NCBI GenBank assembly: GCA_013399305.1
Contig: VXAI01000115.1
Span: forward strand, 1,218,120 to 1,282,119
Direction: 5' to 3'
Length of the DNA stretch: 64,000 nucleotides
From: Rostratula benghalensis
Lineage: Eukaryota; Chordata; Aves; Charadriiformes; Rostratulidae
Shown: positions 31,301 to 46,300 of the stretch, one piece after another
Layout of the letters: every line of letters begins with the position of its first letter
Position numbering within the stretch: the stretch's first letter is position 1
Translations under genes and position numbers: made by a program
The notes under the pieces: generated by a model
Seen by the model: the letters and a program-made list of their open reading frames with translations, nothing else
Databases searched by the model: none
What the model was told of the DNA's origin: nothing

Positions 31301-34300
31301 CAAAAGTAGTTGAACAACATTATCATGGTGCCTTATCAACGTGTATTTCACAATAAGACTACTTTGTAAGGGTCCCTGATGCTGACATTATTTAAGCTGC
31401 CTCTGCTTCCAGAACAAGCTCAGCTTCAGCCAGCGCTTGCCTGAAGTTATAGACCCTGTAAAAGCATTTACAGAATCAAGGTCTGAGCACGAATCTTAAG
31501 AACACTGTAGAGGTAAGGTCTATTAGACTTTTCATCATAAACTACACAGGAATATTACTTCAGTATCAAACTTTACAATGTGCTCATTTAAAATATAGTT
31601 TCTTATTAGTGCCAAAACCCACAGCTTACTATTCTATTGAAGTTAAACTCAAGCTTTTTACAAAGTTCCCTACCTTTTGCTATAGCAAAAGCGCTACTGA
31701 CGGCATTATGCACTCTGCTGAGTTTTTACAGTATGGCTACTCTCTTTTTCTTTATTATACTGCTATATATTGTCTTATGGCAGTCTACTCGGAGGGAGTA
31801 AGGAACGTCTTGTGCTTTGACAACTGAGCAGAGAAAAGAAAAATCAGAATTCCTTTGCTGCTTTGCCACACAACTCCATCAATTTCAACAACTCTCATGC
31901 TCAAAGTAAGCCTAAAAATACTAAGTTTTCTAGTGCAAAAGTTTTGTGAATCCATGTAAAAATAAAATTTCTGAGATGCTTAGACACCACAAAAGAGATC
32001 ACACACCTATGAAAACTATGTTTAGATACACAATATGAAATTTAAAATTAACTTGAAAAAGAATTATTTTTTTTTTCCATTTACCATACATCTGTGGTAA
32101 ACATAATGAATTTATGTTTTGCAAAGACAGCAGAGTTTCTTTTATATATACTACCTGAAAACATACACTTTTTATATGTATTTAAAACACAAAACCCACT
32201 AATATCTTCTGGGAATTTAGGTTTTTTAGAAAAAAATTCAACAAGAGGACTACTTGTTTTACCTGAATACCACTGTCCAGCTGTCTTATGGTCCAGTAAA
32301 TAAATTTAATCATAGGCATGTGCAGTTTAGGATTCACAAATGGCATCCACTGGAGTTGCTCAGTAGCTATAGGCAAAAGCTGTAAAAACATACAGAAATA
32401 AAATTCCATGCAGTATATGAAACTACTGCATAAACTAACCAGAAGTTAAAAACGAAACAGAACTCCCAATCTTCTCTTGGTGTTTAACAGATAACATATG
32501 CAAATAAACACTGGGCAGATCCAGTATAGGTAACAGAATTACATGCATACACAGATTTTAAATTTTAGAGAGGTTTACATGCAAAAGTGGAGATACATCT
32601 CCCCTCAGTCTCCAATCCCAATGGCTATAAATCTTTAATGTAATGAAGAAAAACAGTAAAAGAAGATTTTTCTGAACATCTCACTGAATTCCAAACTTTG
32701 GTAACCCCAGAAAAAAAACAATAAAAGTGCTAAAAGTATAGTACAGTAGAAACTTTTATCAATCATAAACTGAAAATTTAATACCCAGCATAGGTATTAG
32801 AATATTTTAAATTAGATATGTTATTCTCTTTAACAAAAAACAACAACAACAAAAAAAAAAACCCCAAAAAAAGAGGAATTATGTACAGTATTACGCATAA
32901 AACACAAGCCAAATTATCAACTGGCAGAAGTGACTTTAAATAAAATGATGGAACTCTCAAGATGAGACTGAACACCACACTTTTCCCTAAAGATTATCTG
33001 TATGGTTTACAAATTATGAGTTGTCTCTTGTATTTCACTGCTGGAATTAATACTGGTTTACAGTGATTTTGGTTTAATTACTGTACCCAAATCATGTACC
33101 AAAACATGCTGACCTGTTATATTCTCAAAATAATGTAAAAAATTCCATAGATTCAAAAAAACATTAACACAAGCAAACAATCCAAACCCCTTTACCTTCA
33201 TACACCTTTCCTGGGTGTGGGTTTTTTTGGAGGTCTGGGTAAGTTTATGACTGTCCTCTTTTTCTTCTTGTATTTTTATTTTGCTAAGGTGCTGCTCTGA
33301 GATCCAATCCATAAGAAAAGTTAAGAGCTCATAAACTTGGGAATTCAATGGTAGCTGCAATACATCCACAACATCAGATATTCCAGCTTTCAAATCAATG
33401 TTTTTTTCTAAGCCAAAATAGTAACAGACTGAAATAGATGAGTAAATAATTAAATATTACAAGAGGAGAAATATCTTATTAAAACAGGTATTTCGTAGAG
33501 CTGGCTGTTGTCAGCCTTTCTTGTAGAGATCCAGAAAGAACCCTGCATCGTTTCTCTCATACCTCATTCTTCTCCCCATGGCAGAACAGGTACTATTTAT
33601 GACAGTTTCTGGGTGTGAAAAAATACACCTATAATTTGTTTTGTACTTAGACAGATATTGTAAAAGACCTGGGAAAAGATTTTCACACACAGAATCACTC
33701 AATTTTATAATTTTGGCCAAAAGAATTACAGGAGAAAGCAAATCTTTATTGTCCTTCGCATGTGGAAATTCTCATGTCAAAGCACTAGACCTTTACACAA
33801 GACCATACGTTCCACTGTTGTTAAAATTTAACTGGATAAGTAGCATTGTTAGAAAAAGAACCAAGGCTTCATTAAATGGTCATTCTCTTTCTGTACTACA
33901 TTGCAACGAAACAGTCTATGAAAGACACCCAGAGGTACCTGAAGACAGGCTGCATGAACAGTTCTCTAAAGACTTGAAAAATTTTCTTGTATCTACCTTC
34001 AAATAACCTTCAAATAACTTTTCCTCTTCACTCAGAACTATAACTAGCGATACTGCTTATATTTCACTTGCACCGAAGTACATTAAAACCTATATGAACA
34101 GAGAAATATGTTGGCTATATATAGACAGCACAGTTTTAAGGCATCTGATAGAGATTAACTAAAGTAGGATGGTGTGAATATCTCTTTCCCCTTTCACAGT
34201 TTAGCCTCTAGCTGGAGAAAATCATTACCAGTTGGGAGATGTTGGCAGAATACTACCAGAGGACTTGCTACTAAATGGAACAACATGAAGACAGAGAGCA

Positions 34301-37300
34301 TTTCATTAAGTGATGAAAGAAGATATTTTAAGGAAAACAAAGTGATTGGTTTGGAATTGTGTATCAACACTGCATTTATTCTCTTTCCCTAATTAAAAAC
34401 AATTTCTTAAAAAAAATAACCGTAGTACAATCACCTCTGGCTTACAGAATTAAAATGTTTTATCTGATACCACCGACTAACTATTTTTTTAGCTGGTGTT
34501 ATTCATAGAAAGTGCTGTACTATAGCAGCAACCAGAATGAATTTAAGATTTGCTCCAACGCAGTAAAAGAAGCCAGTAACAGTGTAAGCAGGTTATGATT
34601 TTAATTGACAAATGAAAGGTGATGTGGTAGGAAGAGGAAAACATACCATGTAAATAAAAATATATTTGTACACTATAGGCATAGACAATATGAAATCCAA
34701 CAGACATATTTAGCAACAAGCTTAATTCTTTGTTAACTGCCTGGTTTTCCCCAATATAATCTGTACCTTTTCTTACTGTAACAAATTCACTCATGAAATA
34801 AATAAATTTGGAAATTGTTTTTTCTGATTTCTAGCAGATACACATACAATGTTCCACTGCCTAATGTGTTTAGAATTAATCTTTCACTTTGCCCAACTCT
34901 TACCTTAGCAATTTTTGATGTTACTATCACTTTTTCCTGCTTGGCAGGTTTACTTTGTTGCACCACTTGACGTATATCCTTAGACTTCTGTGCCATTAAA
35001 AATTCATGCTTCCTCTACAACAAAATGTAACAATTAATTATAATTCACTTGTTACCTATAAGAGGAAGCAGGTAAATAGAAAAGTAAACCTTACTTGCAG
35101 ATTCTCTAAACGAGCTTGTCCTTTTCTTGCTTGACCATCCAACTTCTTGTTCAGCTCAGTTACATCACTTAACTGAAAGAATCAGAAAATATTAAAGTAT
35201 CTGTAAATTTAAAACTCTCTTCTTAACCATTACACTGAAATACTTCAATGTGGTTGTTGAGCAGCTAAATTATTTAAGTCCAAGTTGGGGGTTTTTTCTG
35301 TACTTGTAAACAAAATCATCATCCACCTCCTCAACAAATCACAGAATGGTTGAGGTTGGCAGGTACCTCTGAGGTACCATCTTGTCCAAGACTTCATCTC
35401 AAGCAGAGGCACCAAGAGCCCATGTCCAGACAACTTCTGAATATCTACAAGGTGTGACACTCAAACAACTCTCCAGGCACCCTTGTTCCAGGATAAACAT
35501 GACAGCAGTAGCTCTTTGCTGACCTGAAGCCCAACCTTCCAGTTTGCAGGGGAAGAATAAGCACTGCAATGCTTCTCTAGATATAAAGGCACTGTGCATT
35601 TGATTACTCTTCATGAAGAAGTGACATAAAAATGGAATGCACATTTCAGGAATGGTTCAATAGCCTTGTCAGTGGGGAGGATGAAAGTTTTCCTCTCTGC
35701 AGAATCAATCAGGTACTGACCATGTTACAAAGCCAGTTTCCTCTGCGAGAAAAGATGACAGAAACTGTAACCTCTGTTTAAGTAAAAGAAACATGCTTTA
35801 AGTATGCAACAAGGAACGGCACGATTATGAGAGAAGACAGACCTCATTTTTTGCACAGACATGCAAAGATTTTTTAGTGAGGGGAAATACAGAGACAGAT
35901 CTCTAAGAGAAAGAGTAAGGCTCTAATGTAGATTTTTTTATTGCACTCAGACTACCAGAACTGTAATTAATTCAATGAATGAACAGTGGTCAAATAGTTT
36001 AGACAGAAATTTGTGTGTCAGCATCTTAGGTCAGACTTAACAGTCAAGTTGAGATGAAAATTCTTACTCTTTGTATTACTACGAACTATTGTCTCAGTTC
36101 TGCCTTCATTAACATTTGTAAAAACAACTGGAACTACTGTGCAAACACGAAGTCAGAAATACACATTCTACTTTTCATTTAATAGAATCAGCACAGCAAT
36201 TCAGCACAGGGTAGATCCTATTATGTTATAAAATACTTTCTCTCCATCCACTCTCAGTTTGCTTCAGATGACTTGGATTTCATCCAATTTCCTAACAATT
36301 AGCTGTTGCTAGTGGGTCACAGAAATAAGTGCAATTTTTTTAATAGTATAAAAGATCAGATAGGCTAAATTTCAAGTACTAGAAAAAGGTGAGGAAAATA
36401 CTTTCAGTCATTCATACAATTCTCATTTCACAGGAACGAAAAATCTGCAATTTTGCAAACTTAAGATATTCAAATATTTTAAATTGTTGACTGTAACTTG
36501 TAAAATTATCTGTAACATGAAATAACTAATTTTACCTGTTTTCTTAAAGACTCATTCATTTCCTTCAAGGTGTCAAATGATGACTTCAGCCTCCTATTTT
36601 CTTTAGTTATTTCTCTCAAGGCTTCTGTCAGCTGTTTAACTTCCGCCTCGTGTTGCTATAGAAATATCAAATTTTAAAAAAAGATTTACAAGAGACTATT
36701 TTAGAAACAATTCTTAAGTTATTTCATTTGGTGTTAGAATAATAGGACAAACTTCAAAGATCAAGTGTGTAATTTTGCATGGTGAAATTTGCACATTCGA
36801 CCAGTAGTGAGAAAAACAACATCCACACTCTGTATTAAGAAAAATCTATAAAGAATATGAGAGCAACATGCACAGCTCTTATTCTATCTAGATTCTACAC
36901 AAACCAGATGATATCAGTATATACATTTCTTAGATGTCAGATGTGGGAAAGGTTTGTTAACTAAAACTATTAACACAGCTTTTACTTACATCTTGTTCTT
37001 CCATATGACAAAAAACCTGTGATGCTGCAAAGCAGCAATTTTTGAGGTTTCAGCTAGTTTTTCTGGTGTTGTTCTCTTTGAATTTGCAGGGCAAGAAATT
37101 AATCCTATGCCTTTTAGGCTAGCATTCTGCCTTACAGCACAAGCATATGAATACCCAACTACAACCTGCATATCCACTGCCATTCTTCTCTTTCCAGTGA
37201 ATCTTGTTTTAGATTTAATCTTCTCTGGATACCAGTGTATCTGGTGTACCTCAGATTTGATAAAGCAGGTAAGTTTTATTTTACTGAAAATAGTCCAGCT

Positions 37301-40300
37301 AGATATACTTACTATTTTTTCATTTCTCCCCTTCCATGAATTCACTATTCTTCACTCATTCACATACTCATTACCTAATTTTCCATTTCCAGTCATATCG
37401 TTTTTTCCTATATGTGTGAATGACAAAAATAAAGCTCTGAAGAATTTTAAAAGAGTCAGACCCTGATGAGATCCTTCTCTGTATTTCTGCTTGAGAACAC
37501 ATTAACTTCCATTCCAGCCATATAGGAAAAGCATCTACAATTCCGTTTTTCTCAACTGCTGCACTTCTTCAGTCAATAGGATGAGTCCAGCTGTGGGCAG
37601 GACATTCTTGTCTAAGCACCTACTCACACTCAGCTAAGACAACATGAAATGACAGAACCCCTTTTCGTATCAATGAACATCTAGATGCTGCCAACATATA
37701 ATTGAATGTACCCTACCACATCATATCACATGGAATAGTTCACTTTTCTACATACACAGTTAATATATTTATTGGAAGCTCAGTACCTGGTCCAGGAAGA
37801 TTCAGTAGAGAATTATTAATCTCAAAAGTAGCACCAGTATGTTAAGCCATAAGGTTGTAGGTGGTGCCAGGATGTCCAAGCAATCCACTTCCATAAGCAA
37901 ATCAGGCATTATCATTCATAACATAACCAGCTTTACCATTTCACTCCTTCCAGATGTTTGCCTAGTCGGTTCTTAAGTACTGGAAACACTGCAGTCTTGC
38001 CAACCTATCTGTCCCTATGCTTAACTATTTTTGCTCAGATCTAGTTTTTCCTAACGCGCAACCTAATTTTCTCTTACTATTACTACTACTTCTCCTACCA
38101 CAGACATGAAAAACATCTTACATACAGTGGTTTATGTACTTGAAGCTCGTCACGTTCACGCTCAATTTGTCCTATATGTTGAATCCATGCATCCACTCAT
38201 CATCCTCTATTTCTGCAACTGATATTTGTATTCAAGTGCAATACTGTACAGTCACACCTTCTGAACTGTATAATGGCTTTTTTCAGACCTACCACATCTT
38301 CAATTTGTCAAGATCAATTTTAATCCTAATGTTCTGTTTCAGTATATGTGAAATTCCCCCTCACTTGCTATTTTCTTCACATTTAATAAGTGGGCTCTTT
38401 CTCACCGTCAAATTTCTTATTGAAAATACTGAGTAAAAACCAGACTGAAAAGATATTCCAGAATCCACTATATACATTCCTTCAACTTTACAGTGAACTA
38501 TTGTCTCACTACAGCTTTACACCAACTGCATTATGTTTATGTTGTATTTTCCTAATATGATGATGCAAATGCCATGCAAACCTGTACAAATAAAATTCTA
38601 ATGAAGTCCAGAGATACATGTAATTACTATTTCTCTATTTGCAGCGCCTGTTACTTTACTGTAGTAGATATGAGACTGACTGACAATATGATTAACATAC
38701 AATAGTTATTTATTGCATTGTTTTCTGCATTGTGCTTCCCATGGCTCATTTACAGCTTGCTTCAGGATTTACTTAGTTCTTTATTTACTTTGAGATCTAG
38801 CATTAAGCTGATGGCTGTACAGCTCTTTACCTTTTCAAAGGAAAGGCACCACATTTTTTTAGTCTTCAAATACTCCATTTGACCTCCACAAATTTTCACA
38901 GATAACCACTATTTTCTTCTGAGGTTTCATCAGCCAGTTCTTTAACTAGTGTAACATTCTTAAAACCCAAATGATTTGAAACATTTCAATTAATGTCTTG
39001 ACCTATCCCTTCCCTGCTCAGTAGTTGAGGTCCTGCTCCTCTGACACTCTTTTCCCCTTTTTAACATGTAGTCTATCCTCCCTCAACATCTCGTGGGAAG
39101 GGTTTATCTGCACACTTCAAAGAAATTTAATTCTCAGTTTACGCTTTTGACACTAAATAAATATATTTCAGGACTTCTCTAGGTGATACTCTGGATAATA
39201 AGCAAAAAGTTTTCAGAGGGCCTAAATTCAATAGCAAATACCCACAAGAACAGTGTTGTTGAATACATTTTTTCCATTGTTGAAATCACACCATTTCATT
39301 TTCTCCTCCACGCCCAAAGTTAAATTGATTTTTTTCCTTTCTTTGAACTTTCTGAGTCTTTTCTGCAAATAACTCTCTGCAATAGTTGTTATGTCATAAG
39401 ATCTCACTGTGTCTTAAAGCCTTACCAAGGAAAACCACCTCAAGTACAGCTAATGAAAAGACACTCATTTAGGTTACATACGATTACAGATGGACCATAA
39501 TTCTTTCTCTAATACCGGTCATATAGTTTTTGCTATTTTAGAAATCTATTACCTTTCTTTTCTAAACTGTAAAAGTAAAATGTACCTACACATCAAACAA
39601 CTAAATACACCATTCTCAAACAGGAGCCAACCACAACCCCTATTGCTATTGTTTCTTACTTTTTATGTAAACCTTTCATTTGGGGATTTCAGGCACTTTA
39701 AAGAAAGAAGTATTAAATTCAGCAAGCACATGATGACTTAAGATATATACAAACAAATCAAATAGCATGTTGAGCAATAAACATCATTAGATCTATTACT
39801 ACACCTCTTTTATAATGCCAAATTTCGTGTGAACTTCTTCCTCAACACCTCTTATTTTAGCCAAAGCTGCTTCATGTTTAAAAAGCAATGCTTCTCGCTC
39901 TGTTAGAAAATGCTCTCGTTTCTGGAGTTGCAGAGCATACTCCTGCTGTGCTGAACTCTCTCTCTGTATCAAGAGAACAAATGTTGAAACAGCTTTAAAA
40001 TCCATGAAATCAACACAATTTATACTGAATTTTAATTTTCTCTCCCAGAGACATGCTTAGCTTTTTGTAAAATTATACAGTGCTACACAACAGCTTACTA
40101 CTTCAAAGTATCCTGATGGACATCTATGTTTATTTTCCCCACACACTAACCCACATGACTGATGTGCATTGAGAGGGCTCAGCCTCCCAAAATACAAAAT
40201 TCAGCTCCACGTGGTTGTTCAGGTATAAACCTAGACAATTAAACTTAGGCTTTTGCTTCCAAAAGTTTTGGAACTGTAAGATAAAACTGTAAGATAAAAC

Positions 40301-43300
40301 GGAGTCTGATAAAACTGTCTATCCTGAACATTAGATTACTGCATTGTTCCTTCAACCTGTGAGAAGCATCCCTGAAAAAGTGGTGAGACAAAAAAAGGGA
40401 TACAAATTGGCTTTTGCAAAACACAGGGAATCACGGGAGCCATTACAGAAGAAAACCATAAAGGAGGTTCTTCCGTTAGTGGCCTAGGCCTGAGAGGGGA
40501 TGAATTCCTGGGTTTCTTCAGCAGCAGAAAAGTAAAAACAAGGCAGAATTGAGAATTTCCACAGGAGGCCATGAAGGCAAGCACTCTTGAACATCTAGGG
40601 CCAGGTGAATAGTTTCAGATGCTCTCAGGAGAAGCAATGGATGCCGGCATTTCCGTCCATGCCCATGCTGTGTCACAAGACACTTCTCTTGGATGCAGCA
40701 GCACTGTGTTCAAACTCCCTCAAGCTGAATTTTATCTGATCTATCCACTATGCAAGTCAAAGCACCACTACCTTTCCCAAAAGGGAAAAGGTGGATGATG
40801 TCAGAGTTCTAGTATATAAGTGATTATGATTAGTATAAGTGAAAAGTAATAGTTTTAGTATCTAAGTAATAGTGGTTTAGTACACAAGTAATTTCTGAAT
40901 TCTCTGTCAAAAGTGAGAATCTTCATAACATTACTCAACAAAAATTTAAGGCGATTCCAGTCCTACCTGGAGCTTCTGATGTATGACAAATAATTCATCA
41001 TAAATTTGCCTGATGTGAGGTGGTATTAAGCCTTGACTATAGCATTCTTGAGCATCAGTTCCACTCACAATTTTCCTTATCAAGCCATTGATAATACTTT
41101 GGTCACTATTTTCTTGTGTATTTGCAGCCAAATGGGATGGTAAGGTGCTGCCTATGGAAAGGAAAAAACAACTTTACATTACAGAATCAGTCCTAAATAA
41201 ATAACAACATGACTGTTGTTCCAGCAGACTGAAAAATTATTTTAGGACTTTAGAGTGACAAGTACAGACCAAGAGGTATCAAAATGAGAAAATAATCTCT
41301 TCAAGAATTAAGGGAGAATTGCTCAAAACTGTGTTCCATGACTTCTTTGAATCAGTCAGTGATCAACAAAGTAAAACTATATCTTCCTCTTCAAACAAAA
41401 ATCCAGATACTTGTATGAAATCTATGCATAGATGGAATCATAATGTAGTCGAAGTCTTTTGTCAGTTTTGTAAGGGCTTTTGGCAAGTGCTGCTGACCAG
41501 ACCTTGGCCTGACATCTAAATGAACAGAACAAGACTTAAGAAACTACTGGACATGACATGAGAAACTGTCATATGTGACATATACAGTGTAAGCAGCTGA
41601 GGAAAGCTGCAGATCACACAGGGAGAAATGGCTGGATTTCACAAATAGGCCACAATTCATAGATAATTGAAGGAAAGTACTGGAATACTCTCTGGAAAGA
41701 GACTGTCTCTGGAAAGTCTCTCTTGGGGAGAGACATCTTGCAAAGCCAACTGCACTTAAGTACATCAGACCAAGATTACCTTCATGACAGTATGAGAAAT
41801 ACAAGTTTGAGTGTTATACTTTTGGGTACTGTTAACAAAAGGTACAGCTTTTGGTAACTTTCATCTGGATAGAGTTAATTTTTTTCATAGTAGCTGGTGT
41901 GGTGCTATGTCTTGAATTTATAATGAAAACAGTGTATACTTTCCACACCCATTTAATACAATACTTGGTGGCAGTCTATTGCAGTTCCATTGATCTGTTC
42001 TGCCTGGCTTCTGAGATTCCTTTTAGCTTCTCCCTGGAGTTGTTTGTCTGTCTGTCTGTTTCCACATTTGCAAATACACTTTCAAAAGAATTCAGCAATG
42101 TTCTTCTAAACCTAAAACTCTCCACAAGAGACAGAGACACTGATTCACAAATTCCTCCAATTGTGGCAGCATTTTCAAACATTTGCAGTGAATTAATGCC
42201 ATCTGGTTCCTGCTACAGTCTTCCAGTTAGAAATTCCTGAGTTAACTGAACAACAGATAACACTCCCTGACTACCCATTGCCAATTTTCAATCCTTAAAC
42301 TAACAAAAGACGTTTGACTCAACAGCTGTAGTATTTCTTAATGCAGCTGGATACTTAAAGCTAAATAAAACAAAACAAACAAAACCACCAAACAAACAAA
42401 CCCACCCTGTTTCTTCACTCATAAAGTCACATGACAACCAGTTTCATAAAAGATTTATTTTTCTTTTTAAAATGTTTGTCGGTATTGCATCAAGGGTGTA
42501 TGGACCTCCTAAATTAATTCTAAAGGAGTTACTTGTACTTGCATGAAAAGTTAGATCCCCAAATTAAAATACATTTTAGCTACTCTTGTGTTTCTGCACT
42601 CAGCAGAAATACATTTCCGAGAAAGTTTTTTTTAAATGACATGTTATACTTCACTTTATAAAAGTATTTAAAATTCAACATTTAGTACCTGTTTCCATGT
42701 ATATAGCTGTATTTTGAACTGCATCCGTTTCAGAGCAACTAATGGTATTTTCTTCTATTTCTAGACCACTCGAATCACAAAAAGAATCTTGCTCATCATC
42801 AAAACTAAAAAAATACAAAAAAGCATTAACTTGAAATTATTCAGTCCCTTTCTAACATACTACATTTAGAGCACTGAGAAAAGTTGGTATGAAAAAGTAA
42901 GCATCTTAAGGTTTTGATATTTGACTGATAGCAAATGGCAGAATTGAATAATTTGGATGGAAGGCATTATTACTTGCATGATTTTAACCACAACAATTAG
43001 TAATGTTGCTGACTTAAAAGTGTTAACAATAACTAGAATTTTCAAGCTGTAAGCACACATATGCAACAGGTAAAACTAACACTCTTCTCTCTCCACCAAC
43101 CACCAAATTCCAGGAAAGATAAAATTACAAACACCACTTTTTTCATTATTTTTTCATATTTGGTGTGAAGTCATTCTGAAAGGAGATTTCTTGGCCTTTA
43201 AAATCAAATTATCTCTAAATAAACTTAACTCTTCATCAGGCTGAGCTATTTGTTTTACTCCTAGTTTAGTTTGTATCCTCCATCTGCTCAGTTTATATCA

Positions 43301-46300
43301 TCCCTGTATCCCAATAGCAATTCCAACATATCTTAGATTAAGCTAAATTAGAATGTGAGGGAGACAATGCTCCTCATCAAAATCAGCATCCACATTATAT
43401 CATACATCAGCCACAAACAATTCTTTATTTAACAAGAAACCTAAACCAACTTCCAGATCTGTACAATCTGAACATATTGTTTACTCGTGATTTATCTGGT
43501 TTATGAGAGATAATAAATTATAAAGGAGAGCTAAACAGAAAAAACCTCTTACCAATGCCAGCCTTTAACGCTTTGTAGGAAATCACTAGAAGATCTGATA
43601 CTATTCTCTCTTCCACTTTCGGTAAATTCCGACTCTAAAGAACATTTTGATAAAGAAGTAGTTGTAATTTCAAGTGAACTGTTCATGTTATCTGGAATAT
43701 ATAAAATAACAATAATAATAATAATTTGATTTGTATTTGAGAAGCTGACATTAAGAAATCAACAAGGGCTTATTGGAAATGTTTGCTGTGTAATCATGTA
43801 CGTTTCAGAACCAAAAAACCCACTGATCCAGCCTGTCAAAAGAAGAATTGAAGAATTGAGAAAGAAGAAAGAAAAGAAAAAAAGAAGAAAATGAAGAATT
43901 CTAATAGCTTAAACTATAGGAGGAATTATTTAGTTTGCAAACCAGATTTGTCTTTCTGAAGTTTTGCACCTAGTCTTCATATAGTAATTTTTCTATAACC
44001 AAACTCTAAGAAATACATTTTTTTACCCTGCTGTCCTGCACACACCAGCAACATGTGTTTCTCAAGAGGCCCAAAGACATTCTAAATATTAAATGTATAT
44101 GCATATTTAAATTAAAGCCAAACGCATCCATTACAAGGTGGACTTCATCCACCTTCATCAAGCAGTTGTTAAACACAAACAGGTTGGGAAACGTTGTTCT
44201 AAAGCATCCTTTGTGCTTTTTATGTGGATGTTAACATTCCCAGGCTGAATCCCAGATACCACAAAACTCTGATAATGAATGCCCTTGTATTTAAAATGTG
44301 GGAAAAAAAAACCCTACTTAAAATAGATTTAGGAATGATAAAGTTTTAGTGTATATTTTTTTCTTGAAAAAGACATCAAAGCAGCATTGTCTGGTATTAC
44401 CTTTGTATATTAGGGAGCTTCCACTCTTATATTCAGTGTGTAGTGCTCCTGAAAGGCAATCCTAGAAGAAAGGCAAAATTACTGCAATACAGTGAGAATT
44501 TTCAGGGAAAGTGTATGTTACAACTTACTTTTTTAAAAGTTACAATGCCTTGTGAGAGAACTCTTGCTACAAACTACTGACTTTGAAAAAGGAAGTGTGG
44601 TTTTTTTCCATTATGCAAATGAAAATGGCAAAATGCAGAGGCAAACGTATTCTCCACAGTCTAATAATGAGATATTCATAGCGTAATATATTAAAATATT
44701 TGAGAGGTAACGACACTATGAAGACAGTGACATAAATAAGGGCATAAAAATAGCACTGGGTAATGTTGAAAACAGCGCCATCTATCGTTACACCTAGGCT
44801 TTTCACGTCAGTGTTTCCTGCTCTACTTTTTCCTTCTCACTTGTAACTACATGCTAAAAAAAGAATGACAGAAGCACTAGACTACAAGCAAAATCAATTA
44901 AATGTACATTAGAAAATATCAGTCTCAAATCAGCTCTCATGATCTTAGATGTATTTCACTGCATCTCTCTGCTGTGCTCTAAATGAAGTGACTGACTGTA
45001 TTTTCTTGTACTCAAATAACACTTCTTAACAAAAGAACAAAAAGCACAAGTCTAGCGTTTCCTTCCTTGCAAGCATTACCCATGAAAGTATCAGAAATAG
45101 TTCTTTAAAAATAACTTTTGAAAATTATTTTCCTTTCAAGAACAGTTCTGTAATTCAAAGCGGAATAATAGATAAGAAAAACACAGCATCTGGAGCACCA
45201 CAAAATACGGTGTGAGTTGCAAATCCTTCTGGAAGAACCGAAGGTAGGTACATCTAGATTTTAGCTGCTAAAGAACTCAAATCTTACTTCATATTTGAGA
45301 CAGTTTCTGACCCTAAAATGACACGTCACACTTCCTTGGAAAAAGTGGCTGGTTTGTTTATTCCCAGGACCAACTTGATTTCCCAATCCAACTATACATC
45401 TAGCCCAAATCTGGTTTTCAATCCCTCCTGATCTTTGGCTGTTCACAGGAATGTTTACAACATATTATTTCCCTTACAGTGTGAATTGTAACACTTAACA
45501 TCTGTTATCCCCTAGGCACACCAGATGCATTTGACCCCTAGAATGCAGGTACAGGAAAGAAACTGCAAAAATTTGTCTTGGTGAAAGCCAAACTTTGGAC
45601 AAAACAGAAGCGATCACAACCCAGTTCCATCATTCATATCGGTGCAAGGAACCTGGCATTCTCCGATGCAAAATAGCACGGCTTTATCTCAGCAAGGGAA
45701 CGATGCCCACCATAATTTACTGTCTGGTCACTGTGGTACTCTTACTAACTATGGACTTGATTCTGCTACAGTTGACTAGATAAGGAACAATTTCCTGCTT
45801 CGTGAAAATAAAGCTATTCACTAGGCTTTTACAAAAACCCACAAAAAATCCTGACATTCTAAATAAGGCTAGCAATTGCTGTAACGACAGATATGGAAGA
45901 AATGGGCTATCCTATTATATATACTTTACCTAGGAAAACTACTTTTAGGAGGATCACATATTGTCTTGCCCAACTGCCAGGCACCAAAAGATTTTAGGCA
46001 AAACCTAGGTGTCAAGCTACTCGGGGATTGCATAAAATGTGGAACTGCAATTTCCAGGGAAATTTCAAGTTCAGGCAAGGATGACTCCAGCACTTCCCCT
46101 GCAACGCAATCAGAGCAGAGGGACAGGGCTAGGAGACTAGAAAAAAACCCACACTCTACACGTAAGCTCCTAAACCCAGTTTGAATCGCATTTTTGTCTC
46201 CCGGACCGTACACATACGCAATACCAGTGTTTGCCATGAACCCCAAAGGAGAGGACACACAGAGACACAGAGACACAGAGACACAGACACAGACACACAC

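Noticed and set aside
33355..33407. Upstream extension of CCDC138 exon 10 to an acceptor at 33408 ([10 protein letters not shown] reading)
   Set aside because: That start needs one carried-over base, but the preceding exon ends in phase 0. The acceptor at 33355 fits both phase and the mammalian protein.
33511..34006. Opposite-strand open frames of 76 and 121 codons in CCDC138 intron 9, the minus one protein-like
   Set aside because: No acceptor and donor of phase 0 bracket them, the flanking exons already join in frame, and I recognise no homology.
36986..37466. Two overlapping 119-codon open frames on opposite strands
   Set aside because: Equal length is coincidence. Neither has homology, exon borders or a promoter context, and both lie in an intron.
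41851..42240. 129-codon plus-strand open frame
   Set aside because: Its first part is an LTR fragment and the rest is intron with no recognisable product.
44774..44789. Second CTCF-like candidate (cagcgccatctatcg) and a third near 29420 (ccacctgctggcag)
   Set aside because: Both miss core positions of the CTCF consensus and are not clearly better than chance in this much sequence.
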